In this document: piece after piece, positions 53,754 to 61,495 of the stretch
Position numbering within the stretch: the first letter of the stretch is position 1
Layout: each line of letters begins with the position of its first letter
Source of the DNA: Candidatus Aminicenantota bacterium
GTDB taxonomy: Bacteria; Acidobacteriota; Aminicenantia; Aminicenantales; Aminicenantaceae
NCBI GenBank assembly: GCA_020344415.1
Contig: CP070825.1
Coordinates: 2,581,105-2,645,104 of the forward strand
Direction: 5' to 3'
DNA: 64,000 nt
Position numbers and translations under genes: made by a program
The notes under the pieces: generated by a model
The model's input: the letters and a program-made list of their open reading frames with translations, nothing else
Told to the model about the DNA's origin: nothing
Database searches by the model: none

Positions 53754-54242
53754 TTATCGATTTTGAGATTCAATGGGAAGAATAAAATCCAGTCTGTCAT
53801 ACAGCTTCAATTTGTTCTTATCTGCACTACCGGCTTTCAACTCCAGGACATACATTGAAGGAATTTTTGAATGATAAGAAGGACAGGGGTCCTTTTTGCA
53901 AGGAGGAACAAGTTTCTCAACATGAACAATTCTCTTCTCTCTGTCTAACCAAAGGATATCAATGGAAAATTTCATATTTTTCATCCAGATATAATAAATA
54001 TCCTCTTCCTCAAACACGAGGAGCATGCCCTGATCAGGAAGGAGTGCGTCTCGAAACATGAGGCCTCTCTGTCTTTCCTCATCTGTGATCGCCAGTTCAG
54101 CTGTGATTGAAGTCCCATTTGGCAGAAAAATCTTAACGAATTTTTCTCTGCTTGTCTGTGCTGATGATAAAGCTAAGAAGAGTGCGGCACCAAAGAAAAA
54201 CAGCTTGACTGAGATATTGGGTCTTTTATTTTGTTTTAACAT
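53754..54242 (-). CDS. DUF192 (UPF0127) secreted protein
   Basis: The 162-residue protein has a signal peptide (VKLFFFGAALFLALSSA) and then DUF192: ITAELAITDEERQRGLMFRDALLPDQGMLLVFEE (about 50-83), YYIWMKNMKFSIDILWLD (about 87-104) and VLELKAGSADKNKLKLYDRL. It also has two Cys in PPCKKDPCP. The function of the family is unknown. Start 8 bases downstream of the pcm stop, so it is in the proS-pcm direction and probably cotranscribed with pcm; it is convergent with lpxB. Confidence 0.88.
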   Translation of the reverse strand: MLKQNKRPNISVKLFFFGAALFLALSSAQTSREKFVKIFLPNGTSITAELAITDEERQRGLMFRDALLPDQGMLLVFEEEDIYYIWMKNMKFSIDILWLDREKRIVHVEKLVPPCKKDPCPSYHSKIPSMYVLELKAGSADKNKLKLYDRLDFILPIESQNR

Positions 54243-54250
54243 TTTGCAGG

Positions 54251-54883
54251 CTAATGCGCTGAAATTAAAGGAACAAAGCGGACTGGAAGTAGCTTCTTCT
54301 TCTTGAATTTTTTCTTTTCTCTAGTAACCAGAACCAATTCCTGAAACGTGCTTCCTACAGGGATCACCAACCTTCCTTGGATTTTTAGTTGTTCCTGCAA
54401 GGCTTTGGGAACTTTAGCCGGGGCTGCTGTCACCATAATAGCATCATAAGGGGCATACTCTTTCCAGCCCTGTGTTCCATCACTGATCTTAAAATGAATA
54501 TTTTCGTATCCTAATTTCTCCAAAACCTTTTGGGCCTGTATGCTGAGCTCCTCAATGATCTCCACAGTAAAAACCTCTTTAACGATCTTGGCCAGGATAG
54601 CTGCTTGATAACCTGAACCTGTTCCTACTTCTAAAACCCTCTCATCCCCTTTTAACTGAAGAACCTCTGTCATATAGGCCACAATATATGGCTGAGATAT
54701 GGTCTGTCCCTGACCGATAGGAAGAGGTTCATCCTGATAGGCGTAGGATTCCATATTCTCTGGGACAAACATGTGTCGGGCAACATTTCTCATTGCCCCA
54801 AGAACTTTTCTATCCTTAACTCCTCGATCCTCAATCTGGGAAGCTACCATTCTCTCTCTTCTTTCTTCGTGACCTTTCTTCAT
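54251..54883 (-). CDS. pcm: Protein-L-isoaspartate O-methyltransferase
   Basis: Repairs isoaspartyl residues in aged proteins using S-adenosylmethionine. The 210-residue protein shows MVASQIEDRGVKD, the PCMT motif YAYQDEPLPIGQGQTISQPYIVAYMTEVL (about 46-74), the SAM-binding VLEVGTGSGYQAAILA (about 82-97) and DAIMVTAAPAKVP (about 149-161), all in normal order. GAAGAG precedes the ATG. The 114-base repeat-bearing gap separates it from proS. Confidence 0.95.
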   Translation of the reverse strand: MKKGHEERRERMVASQIEDRGVKDRKVLGAMRNVARHMFVPENMESYAYQDEPLPIGQGQTISQPYIVAYMTEVLQLKGDERVLEVGTGSGYQAAILAKIVKEVFTVEIIEELSIQAQKVLEKLGYENIHFKISDGTQGWKEYAPYDAIMVTAAPAKVPKALQEQLKIQGRLVIPVGSTFQELVLVTREKKKFKKKKLLPVRFVPLISAH

Positions 54884-54893
54884 CTCTTCAAAA

Positions 54894-54997
54894 ATGAATA
54901 ATTCAGGTTAACCTCTGAATTATTCATAGAAAATGCCGATAATATCAGCAATTACAGCAATATCAGGTTAGCTTCCTGATATTGCTGTAAATTCGGA
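54894..54997. repeat. Palindromic repeat block between proS and pcm
   Basis: Contains the core TGAATAATTCAGGTTAACC twice in opposite orientation (54894-54930) and a perfect 16-bp hairpin TTACAGCAATATCAGG/CCTGATATTGCTGTAA (stem 54952-54967 and 54975-54990, 7-base loop). On the minus strand it starts right after the proS stop codon. The hairpin recurs, with two mismatches, at 24248-24286. It may attenuate or process transcripts between proS and pcm. Confidence 0.8.
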
Positions 54998-56464
54998 TTA
55001 ATATGCTTTAGCAAAATATACCATAGCATCGGAATCTTTCCCACAGCAGACACACTTTCCTTGGGCTTTTTGTTTATCTTGCTCTAGAGGCACGACCCTG
55101 ATAGTGGCCATTGTTTCTTCTTTGATTTTTTCTTCACAAGTTGTATGGCCACACCAATATGCCTTTATGAATCCCTTTTTTGACTCCAAAATGGACTTGA
55201 GATCTTCATAACTTTGCACCTTGCGCGTATTCTCTAGCTGAAATTTTAATCCTTCTTTAAACATAGAACGTTGGATGTTTTTCAGAATCTCAGGCGCTTT
55301 CTGGCTCAGAACATCAAGACCTATGGATTCTTTCTCCCTAGTATCACGCCGAACAACAAGAACTTTATTTTCTTTGATGTCTCTGGGGCCAATCTCAATC
55401 CTTAAAGGAACACCCTTCATTTCCCATTCAGAAAATTTCCAGCCAGGGGTAAATTCTTCTCTATCATCCATCTCCACTCTCAAGCCTTCTTGCTTCAGCT
55501 GAGTCTCAATGTCTCGAGCCTTAGGGAGAACATTCTTCTTCCAATCTCCGATAGATATGGGCACAATCACTATCTGAACAGGTGCGACTTGAGGGGGCAA
55601 TTTGAGGCCTGAATCATCTCCATGAGACATGATTAATGCTCCAACGAGGCGCGTCGATACTCCCCAGGATGTCTGCCAGGCATACTGAAGATTCTGGTTC
55701 TTATCTTCAAACCTGATGTTAAAAACTTTAGAGAAATGCTGACCCAAGTTGTGAGAGGTCCCCATCTGAAGAGCTTTTCCATCTGACATCAAAGCCTCTA
55801 TGGCATATGTTTCTGAAGCACCTGCAAACCTCTCTCTTTCAGTCTTGCTTCCTGAAACCACAGGTATGGCAAGTTCTGACTCTACAAATTCTTTGTAAAG
55901 AGAAAGAATCATCAACGTCTCTTTCTCAGCCTCTTCTAGGGTTTCGTGAACGGTATGTCCTTCCTGCCATAAAAATTCTGTCGTCCTTAAAAATGGTCTC
56001 GTGACTTTCTCCCAGCGGACGATATTGGCCCATTGGTTGATAAGTACAGGCAAATCCCTCCACGATTTGATCCATTTTGCATACATGTTGCCTATGATGG
56101 CTTCAGAAGTGGGACGAACAGCTAATCTCTCTTCTAATTCTTCCTTTCCTCCCTGAGTTACCCAAGCAACCTCGGGTGCGAATCCTTCTAAATGCTCAGT
56201 TTCTTTCTCTAAAAAACTCTCCGGGATAAAAAGGGGGAAATAAGCGTTTGAATGGCCTGTGTCTTTGATCCTTTTATCGAGCAAATACTGTATATTTTCC
56301 CAAATGGCATAGCCGTAAGGTCTAATGACCATCATGCCTTTAATGGGAGCATAATCGGCCAGTTCTGCTCTTCGAATGATTTCAACATACCATTTAGAAA
56401 AATCCTCACTTTTTGGAGTTATTTGCGTCACAAATCGCTCATTTTTATTCACTTCTCTCTCCAC
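54998..56464 (-). CDS. proS: Prolyl-tRNA synthetase, archaeal/eukaryal-like (short) type
   Basis: Class II synthetase charging tRNA-Pro. The 488-residue protein lacks the bacterial insertion (INS) editing domain and has the short-type layout: motif 1 near MMVIRPYGYAIWENIQ, PTSEAIIGNMYAKWI, motif 2 NQWANIVRWEKVTRPFLRTTEFLWQEGHT, motif 3 SHGDDSGLKLPP with anticodon domain, and the C-terminal zinc-type domain CGHTTCEEKIKEE...KCVCCGKDSDAMVYF ending in Tyr, a trait of this class. GTG start; GAGG about 10 bases before it. Promoter upstream. Bacteria with this type include Mycoplasma, Deinococcus-Thermus, clostridia and several deep phyla. Confidence 0.95.
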   Translation of the reverse strand: MEREVNKNERFVTQITPKSEDFSKWYVEIIRRAELADYAPIKGMMVIRPYGYAIWENIQYLLDKRIKDTGHSNAYFPLFIPESFLEKETEHLEGFAPEVAWVTQGGKEELEERLAVRPTSEAIIGNMYAKWIKSWRDLPVLINQWANIVRWEKVTRPFLRTTEFLWQEGHTVHETLEEAEKETLMILSLYKEFVESELAIPVVSGSKTERERFAGASETYAIEALMSDGKALQMGTSHNLGQHFSKVFNIRFEDKNQNLQYAWQTSWGVSTRLVGALIMSHGDDSGLKLPPQVAPVQIVIVPISIGDWKKNVLPKARDIETQLKQEGLRVEMDDREEFTPGWKFSEWEMKGVPLRIEIGPRDIKENKVLVVRRDTREKESIGLDVLSQKAPEILKNIQRSMFKEGLKFQLENTRKVQSYEDLKSILESKKGFIKAYWCGHTTCEEKIKEETMATIRVVPLEQDKQKAQGKCVCCGKDSDAMVYFAKAY

Positions 56465-56481
56465 TGTCTCAATCCTCGCAC

Positions 56482-56510
56482 ATTCTATATACAGCTATTT
56501 TTTTTGTCAA
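56482..56510 (-). promoter_or_regulatory. Strong sigma-70 promoter of proS
   Basis: On the minus strand a perfect TTGACA (56505-56510), 17-base spacer, TAGAAT (56482-56487, 5 of 6). Transcript would start near 56475, giving a leader of about 11 bases that still includes GCGAGG. Confidence 0.75.
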
Positions 56511-56597
56511 GAGAGTCAAAATTCATTCATTTTAAACGAATTAGATAGGACATCGGCTTTATCTCATTCACAGTAATTCGCACATAAACTAAAAAAA

Positions 56598-56690
56598 ATG
56601 GGGGGGTGACCCCTTTTTTAAGAAAAATAAAATCAGCCTTTAAAAATATCACCCCTTATTTCATCTAAAGGGGTGATTGACCCCTAAAAT
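56598..56690. promoter_or_regulatory. GC-rich hairpins upstream of the first PilZ gene
   Basis: GGGGTGACCCCTTTTTT (56603-56619) looks like a short intrinsic-terminator hairpin for plus-strand transcripts. A second hairpin ATCACCCCTT/AAGGGGTGAT (56648-56677, 10-base stem) and TGACCCCT follow. The GGGGTGA/TCACCCC words can pair in more than one way, so a leader switch is conceivable; no factor is known. I found no promoter upstream on the plus strand. Confidence 0.4.
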
Positions 56691-56741
56691 GAAAAGTGGC
56701 AATTTATCCTCTGTCAGAAAAAAAAGAAAAAAGAAGAAATT

Positions 56742-57113
56742 ATGAGCAAAAAAGTCCAATCCAACGACATCCACAAAATCGAAGAAAAAGTGAAGGGTTT
56801 CAATCTCCCCCTTCCCACTATTGTAGAAGGAAAAGATACATCTGGTAAACCTTTCAGGGAACAGACCGTTCTCTCTTATATAAGTCATTTTGGGTCATCT
56901 TTCTGGCTGACAACTCCCGTCTCTTTGGATCAGGAGTTAAGGCTTATAGTCAGCCTCCCTCCAAAGCTTGCACCAGACAAAAATCTTAACCTCATCATTA
57001 AAGGCAAAACAGTCTTTATAGAAGCAAGTAAGGGAAAAAGTCAACAACAACGCGTATCTCTCAAATTTCAAACCAAATACATAATTGAAGCCGAAGAAAT
57101 TGAAATCGCATAA
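56742..57113 (+). CDS. PilZ-like protein 1 (degenerate)
   Basis: Protein of 123 residues aligned over its length with the proteins at 57276 and 58720: FNLPLPTIVEG, a middle EQTVLSYISHFGSSFWL, and LRLIVSLPP...LIIKGKTVF. This beta-barrel pattern is PilZ-like. The cyclic-di-GMP motifs are degraded: no RxxxR, and the D/NxSxxG loop reads SYISHFG. It is therefore unlikely to bind c-di-GMP by the canonical mode. Start ATG with AAGAAG upstream. First of three paralogues in 2.4 kb. Confidence 0.65.
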   Translation: MSKKVQSNDIHKIEEKVKGFNLPLPTIVEGKDTSGKPFREQTVLSYISHFGSSFWLTTPVSLDQELRLIVSLPPKLAPDKNLNLIIKGKTVFIEASKGKSQQQRVSLKFQTKYIIEAEEIEIA

Positions 57114-57275
57114 TTTCTGACGCAGGGATACTCAAATAGAAATAGGCCTCCAGCTGGTAATTAGTCGCATATATAACCTCTCCCGATGAGATGAATTAGG
57201 AAAAAATCACCCCGAAATTCATCCTTAAGAGCGATTGATTGTTTTCGAGACATCTGGCACAATCATTCCCCTAAG

Positions 57276-57662
57276 ATGGACTTAGCAAAACTATTAGATA
57301 AGCCCTCTTTCCAAGGCACTACTAGAGCCGTGAAGAGAGAGCGAAGCTTTGAACTCTCTCTTCCAGTTCTAGTGACTGGAACGGGCGCTTCCGGAAGTGA
57401 ATTCCAAGAACGAACAGAACTTTATTCTATAAGCTCTCAAGAAGCATCTTTCTGGCTAAATTCAGGGATTACAATCGGGTCGAGGATCAATTTATCCCTG
57501 AAAATCCCAAAAACTCTTATCCTTGAAAATCAACTCAGGCTTATCATCTCGGGAATTGTGGTATATGCCAAATCGGATAGAAATTCGAAAAAAAAACAAC
57601 TCATTTCCATTCGACTCGATAAAAGCTATAAAATACTTCCTTCCAACAAAAATTTGATATAA
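57276..57662 (+). CDS. PilZ-like protein 2 (degenerate)
   Basis: Second paralogue, 128 residues: SFELSLPVLVTG, ELYSISSQEASFWLNSGITIGSRINLSLKIP, LRLIISGIVVYAK. The N-terminal arginines are present as VKRERSFEL but not spaced RxxxR, and the loop reads SISSQE with Glu replacing the Gly. A weak promoter candidate (TTGATT-17-CACAAT, ending 12 bases before the ATG) is possible. No ribosome site is evident. Likely a non-c-di-GMP PilZ fold. Confidence 0.65.
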   Translation: MDLAKLLDKPSFQGTTRAVKRERSFELSLPVLVTGTGASGSEFQERTELYSISSQEASFWLNSGITIGSRINLSLKIPKTLILENQLRLIISGIVVYAKSDRNSKKKQLISIRLDKSYKILPSNKNLI

Positions 57663-58003
57663 CACCTCACCTGAGCTTTCCCATATAAATCCACAGCTAC
57701 GCCTAAATTGTTGACAGTTCTTTTTTTTCCCAGATTCTTCCTTATAATCCCTTCAACTAAGAATGATTTCTCCAAAATTGCCAATAGAAATTTTTATCTC
57801 ATTGAAGCTCTCTGAAATCTTTGGAAAATGAGAGCAAGGAAGATTACTGATTGATCAGGGCCCATCTTCACCGTCTTTCGGAAATTTTGGGTTTTAATCT
57901 CCTCTTGACAACTAATATCTGATTTAATAATATATTCAACAACATACAGAAATTATGGAAGATTCAAAATCAACTAGGGGCGAAATAAGATAAACTTATA
58001 GCA
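57663..58003. other. Gene-free stretch upstream of the LuxR-type regulator
   Basis: A 341-base gap. It holds the regulator's promoter (57905-57933) and a short open frame of 12 codons (ATG 57955 to TAA 57991-57993) in its leader. The remainder has no recognisable signal, apart from a TTGACA at 57709-57714 without a matched -10. Confidence 0.6.
57905..57933 (+). promoter_or_regulatory. Promoter of the LuxR-type regulator
   Basis: Perfect TTGACA (57905-57910), 17-base spacer, TAATAT (57928-57933, 4 of 6). Leader of about 64 bases. Confidence 0.6.
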
Positions 58004-58693
58004 ATGAAAAAGACGAAATCCAAAGACTCAGAATCAAAAAAAACAGGCGTCCTCATCTACTGTCCATCTAACATAATCCTCTCAGGAATTCTGAAAGATC
58101 TGGAAGCAACATCTGAAATAAACGTACGTCATATCGAGAAAAACACCATTGATTCTTTCATGGAATCAATAAAAAAAGTTAAGCCTGATGTCATCCTATT
58201 TGTGAATTCTGAGCCTTTACCTAACATTCGGGAAATCTGTAAGGCGATTAGAGAAATTGCGAGAATTCAGACGAAGTCCCAATTATTGCTCCTAGGCAAT
58301 ATTCCTTCCCATGAAGAAGTTGTCAGTCTCATGAACTCTGGGGCTAGAGGATACTTTGATCTGAATGATGCTTCTAGCCAGCTATCAGAGGCAATCCACA
58401 CAGTTAACAAAGGAGAGATCTGGCTTCCTCGAGATAAGATGTCAAGTATTATGGACCGGATAATCTCTGTTGTCGGAAGAGACCTAAAGGAAAAAACCCT
58501 AGACCAGCTCACCCCTACAGAATTTCAAGTATTAAGACTTATTGGACAGGGAAAGAGCAACGATGAGATCGCCGAAGCACTCTTTATCAGTAAGAATACA
58601 GTAAGATCCCATATCAAAAGCATCTATGCCAAACTCGACACTCACAGTAGGCTCCAGCTCGCTTTGTACGCCATTAATTCAGCACTGTTTTAA
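58004..58693 (+). CDS. NarL/LuxR-type regulator with degenerate receiver
   Basis: The 229-residue protein has the NarL plan: a receiver-like domain (about 14-135) and LuxR HTH (about 166-222; LTPTEFQVLRLIGQGKSNDEIAEALFISKNTVRSHIKSIYAKL). The receiver lacks the phosphorylation residues: the acidic pair is C20-P21 (in VLIYCPSN), the phospho-Asp position in VILFVNSEPLP is Val, and the conserved Lys reads Asn (GYFDLND). It must then be controlled in another way, such as by a ligand or a partner protein. The DNA-binding domain is intact. It lies between two degenerate PilZ genes and a third PilZ with good motifs, transcribed in the same direction. Confidence 0.85.
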   Translation: MKKTKSKDSESKKTGVLIYCPSNIILSGILKDLEATSEINVRHIEKNTIDSFMESIKKVKPDVILFVNSEPLPNIREICKAIREIARIQTKSQLLLLGNIPSHEEVVSLMNSGARGYFDLNDASSQLSEAIHTVNKGEIWLPRDKMSSIMDRIISVVGRDLKEKTLDQLTPTEFQVLRLIGQGKSNDEIAEALFISKNTVRSHIKSIYAKLDTHSRLQLALYAINSALF

Positions 58694-58719
58694 TCCATGA
58701 AGATACTCAAGAGATAGCG

Positions 58720-59127
58720 ATGACGAAAAAAACAGCTGCAAAGAAAGCTCCCTCAAAAAAGAAGACGAAGAAAGAGATCGCCGATCTCAAATTCAACCGT
58801 CGAAGAGAATGGCGTTTTGATCTTCCTCTGCCAGCCGAAGTCGAAGGAAAGCTTCCTCAGGGAAAAAAATTCAAAGAAACCATCACCCTTAACAATATAA
58901 GCTGTCAGGGAGCCTATTTCTGCCTGGATTCAGGCGTGGTTGTTGGCTCTAAGCTCAATCTCGCAATAGACATTCCCGACGAACTAAGTGGCAGCAAAAA
59001 TCTAAAACTCCTCCTAGGGGGGCTAACTATTCGTCTTGAAGAACCCGATAAAAGAGAGAAAAAGCAAGGCTTGGCAATCCGGTTCAATAAAAAATTCAGA
59101 ATTATCACCGATAAGAAGAAAAAATAA
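58720..59127 (+). CDS. PilZ domain protein 3 (cyclic-di-GMP motifs largely kept)
   Basis: The 135-residue protein has a Lys/Ala-rich start, RxxxR as R28-R29-E30-W31-R32, and the loop NNISCQGAYF (NxSxxG, near 62-67), so it retains the ligand-binding elements of PilZ. The barrel follows: FCLDSGVVVGSKLNLAIDIP and LLLGGLTIRLEEP. Ribosome site AAGAGA 5 bases upstream. It begins 26 bases after the regulator stop and is probably cotranscribed with it. A direct contact between PilZ and the regulator is a reasonable guess only. Confidence 0.8.
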   Translation: MTKKTAAKKAPSKKKTKKEIADLKFNRRREWRFDLPLPAEVEGKLPQGKKFKETITLNNISCQGAYFCLDSGVVVGSKLNLAIDIPDELSGSKNLKLLLGGLTIRLEEPDKREKKQGLAIRFNKKFRIITDKKKK

Positions 59128-59261
59128 GTCACCACAGCGTCTAAATCCCACTTCTTTTTAAATGAATGATGGCAGTTCTATTCTTCTCTGGTTACATAGA
59201 ATCATTCATAACAATACAAATTTAAAACACGATAAAAATTGAACTTTCTCCGTATTTATTT

Positions 59262-59290
59262 TTGATTGTTAAAATTTTTTTCTATAAAAT
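59262..59290 (+). promoter_or_regulatory. Probable promoter of coaE
   Basis: TTGATT (59262-59267, 4 of 6), 17-base spacer, TAAAAT (59285-59290, 5 of 6). The ATG at 59309 follows a leader of about 12 bases without a Shine-Dalgarno sequence. Confidence 0.5.
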
Positions 59291-59308
59291 AGCTCTGGGT
59301 TCTCTGTT

Positions 59309-59950
59309 ATGCTGATAGTAGCTTTAACCGGCGGTATTGCAACGGGCAAATCTGTAGTGGCGCAAGTTCTGGAAGAACTGGGCTGTTATGTTCATCATGC
59401 TGATAAAATAGCTCATGATCTTATGAAGCCTGAAGAGCCAGCCTGGCGTAATATCGTTGACCACTTTGGAGAAAAAATCCTTAACAGCGACAAAACAATA
59501 AACCGCTTGAAGCTGGGAGCTATCGTTTATTCAGATAACAAGGAGCGGTTATTCCTCAACAAAGTCGTTCACCCTCTGGTCTTTGAAAAGAAAAAAGAAA
59601 TTATTAAATCTCTCAAAAAAGAAGGTCGCTATAAAATATTTGTTTCTGAAGCCGCCCTGACTATCGAAGCTGGTTTAATCCAATTCTTTAACAAGACAGT
59701 TGTTGTTTATTGTAAAAAAGAAGACCAGATAAAGAGATTAATGGAAAGGGACCAAATAAATCGAGCCGAAGCCCTGAAAAAATTAGAAAGCCAGAAGGAT
59801 CCAAAAGAAAAAATGAAATATGCAGACTATATCATTGATACATCGGGCACGCTAAAAAGTACAATCGAACAAGCAGAACGAGTCTATAGGAACCTGATAT
59901 TAGATTATGAATCGATGCAAAAAAAGAGAAAAAGTCAAACAAAAAAATAG
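59309..59950 (+). CDS. coaE: Dephospho-CoA kinase
   Basis: Last step of coenzyme A synthesis, phosphorylating the 3'-hydroxyl of dephospho-CoA. The 213-residue protein has P-loop GGIATGKSVV (about 8-17), HHADKIAHDLM (about 30-40), the HPLVFE motif (about 92-97), VSEAALTIEAG (lid region) and DYIIDTSGTL near the C-terminus. Length is typical. Start ATG is chosen because it precedes the P-loop by the usual 6-7 residues. Convergent with the deoxyhypusine-synthase-like gene (22-base gap). Confidence 0.95.
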   Translation: MLIVALTGGIATGKSVVAQVLEELGCYVHHADKIAHDLMKPEEPAWRNIVDHFGEKILNSDKTINRLKLGAIVYSDNKERLFLNKVVHPLVFEKKKEIIKSLKKEGRYKIFVSEAALTIEAGLIQFFNKTVVVYCKKEDQIKRLMERDQINRAEALKKLESQKDPKEKMKYADYIIDTSGTLKSTIEQAERVYRNLILDYESMQKKRKSQTKK

Positions 59951-59972
59951 ACTGAGACAGCCCGCAGAAAGG

Positions 59973-60938
59973 CTAAACTCGCTTTAAAACACTTTCTGAC
60001 TTAAGGGAAGCAGCCAAGAGAGGGATCATAATTTCATGATGGCCGATAAAATAAAATCCTTTCCTTTTATCCTTTAGAGGTCTTTTGACTACATTCTGAT
60101 GAGGACGATAATGGTGGATAAAATCAAAAACCGCAGTAGAAAATCCTTCGATTTTCCTTCCCTTATTCCTAATAAAAGATATGGCTTTAAGAAAAACTTC
60201 AGGCAAAATCACCGCTGAGCCAAGATTGATAAAAACACCTCCTCCTTCGATTTTTTCCAATAAAGAGCAAAAAAGAAAAAAATCCCTTAAAGAGATCTTC
60301 CCTAAAACTTCACCTTTTACTTTCGGATGAAAATGAATGATATCGGTACCGATCGCCACGTGGACTGTGACAGGGATGTTGAGGTCATACGCAACGCCTA
60401 AAATGCTTAAATCTCTGTGCGGGAAACGAGAATTTGCTATTGTTCTTCCAACGCTCTCACCTAGACCAAGCTTGTCTTTTTCACCCGAGTTTATGGCTTC
60501 ATTCAGGATTTCGCCTGTTTCTTTAGCCATCCCAAACTGTCCATCTTTAATCTGTGATTCCACTTCTTCTGAAGTATGACCGGCAAATGCAATCTCAAAA
60601 TCATGGATTATTCCAGCACCGTTGAGAGCCAAGGCATTTACCCATCCCTCTTTCATTAAATCGATAATAACAGGATTCAAGCCGACCTTAATCACATGCG
60701 CTCCCAACGCGAAAATAATCGCTCTCTCTTTCTTTTTTGCTTTAATCATTAAAGAGATAAATTCTTTGAAATCTCTCCCCGCTAAGATATTTGGAAGGCT
60801 ATTAATAAAAGGAGCAAAGGTCTCGCCTGGAGAAAATGTTTTGGCGAAATCCTTGATATTTACGATGCTATTTCTAGAAGCGAGCGAATGAGTCTTAAGC
60901 CCACGGGGGGAAAGTGGTCGAGATTTATACTTACTCAT
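59973..60938 (-). CDS. Deoxyhypusine-synthase-like protein
   Basis: A 321-residue cytoplasmic protein. FALGAHVIKVGLNPVIIDLMKEGWVNALALNGAGIIHDFE (about 97-136) matches deoxyhypusine synthase's NAD-binding core, where SGL/GGG-x-x-HD are conserved. A second half with VHVAIGTDIIHFHP and GGGVFINLGSAVILPEVFLKA also fits a Rossmann-type NAD domain. The family's catalytic Lys could not be located, and bacteria generally lack eIF5A. I therefore treat it as a distant homologue that may act on a polyamine or another amine. The start is AT-rich without a ribosome site; -10-like TATAAT is adjacent. Confidence 0.5.
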   Translation of the reverse strand: MSKYKSRPLSPRGLKTHSLASRNSIVNIKDFAKTFSPGETFAPFINSLPNILAGRDFKEFISLMIKAKKKERAIIFALGAHVIKVGLNPVIIDLMKEGWVNALALNGAGIIHDFEIAFAGHTSEEVESQIKDGQFGMAKETGEILNEAINSGEKDKLGLGESVGRTIANSRFPHRDLSILGVAYDLNIPVTVHVAIGTDIIHFHPKVKGEVLGKISLRDFFLFCSLLEKIEGGGVFINLGSAVILPEVFLKAISFIRNKGRKIEGFSTAVFDFIHHYRPHQNVVKRPLKDKRKGFYFIGHHEIMIPLLAASLKSESVLKRV

Positions 60939-61065
60939 TTCATATTATAATTATGTAAGGTAAAGATAAATTCTGATAGGTGGCATGAATGGAAGGGAAG
61001 GATCTTTGACAACTTTTTATCTTGTGAAGGAGTAAATCCCTTTTAATCGCTGGGCAATTCTAATT

Positions 61066-61335
61066 TCAACTTATGCTTTTCAGTTCCTGGCCAGATCTGA
61101 ATTTTATCCTCTTCCCTCCTTTAATCTTGATCTGCTTCTTCCGCCGAATATCTCTGCCAAAACCTGTCTTTTTAGGAACGATTTTAAAGCTGGCAAATCC
61201 TCTGATTTCGATCTTCTCTTCTTTTGCAAGAGCTTCCTTAAGAGCCGTAAGAGTAGTCTCTACGATTAACAATGATTTTGCCCTGTTGAATTCAGATTTA
61301 TCTTCGATTGCAAGGGCGATATCATTCTTAATCAT
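61066..61335 (-). CDS. HU/IHF-family DNA-binding protein
   Basis: The 89-residue nucleoid protein has VETTLTALKEALAKEEKIEIRGFASFKIVPKKTGFGRDIRR (about 25-65), the usual HU dimer core and beta-arm (GFGRDI in place of the RNP-x-T arm), ending in basic residues. AAAGGAG is 5 bases before the ATG. A TTGACT with 17-base spacing to TATTTA lies upstream (about 61371-61399) as candidate promoter. The arm is atypical but the family is clear. Confidence 0.85.
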   Translation of the reverse strand: MIKNDIALAIEDKSEFNRAKSLLIVETTLTALKEALAKEEKIEIRGFASFKIVPKKTGFGRDIRRKKQIKIKGGKRIKFRSGQELKSIS

Positions 61336-61410
61336 TGGAATCTCCTTTAATCTAATGAACTAATTATAAATAATTTATTAAAAATAAAAAGTCAAGATAA
61401 ATTTAATTAA

Positions 61411-61448
61411 ACATGGATTATTCGGCAGCTTTTATGAATAATCTATGT
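61411..61448. repeat. Palindromic repeat upstream of nfeD
   Basis: ACATGGATTATTC (61411-61423) pairs with GAATAATCTATGT (61436-61448), one mismatch, 12-base loop. It is a divergent member of the GAATTATTCA palindrome family and sits 9 bases before the nfeD -35. Confidence 0.65.
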
Positions 61449-61457
61449 TAAATATTG

Positions 61458-61486
61458 TTGACTTGTTTATGGCTCCTTCTTATAAT
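61458..61486 (+). promoter_or_regulatory. Strong sigma-70 promoter of nfeD-slipin
   Basis: TTGACT (61458-61463), 17-base spacer, perfect TATAAT (61481-61486). The GTG at 61496 begins 9 bases after the -10 box. Confidence 0.75.
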
Positions 61487-61495
61487 GAGTTTAAA

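Noticed and set aside
57955..57993. 12-codon upstream frame before the LuxR-type regulator
   Set aside because: It starts within the leader but has no ribosome site and no sign of a leader-peptide bias.
61445..61495. Upstream ATGs (61445, 61469) as nfeD starts
   Set aside because: They precede or overlap the consensus promoter and would add a non-signal N-terminus; GTG 61496 is preferred.
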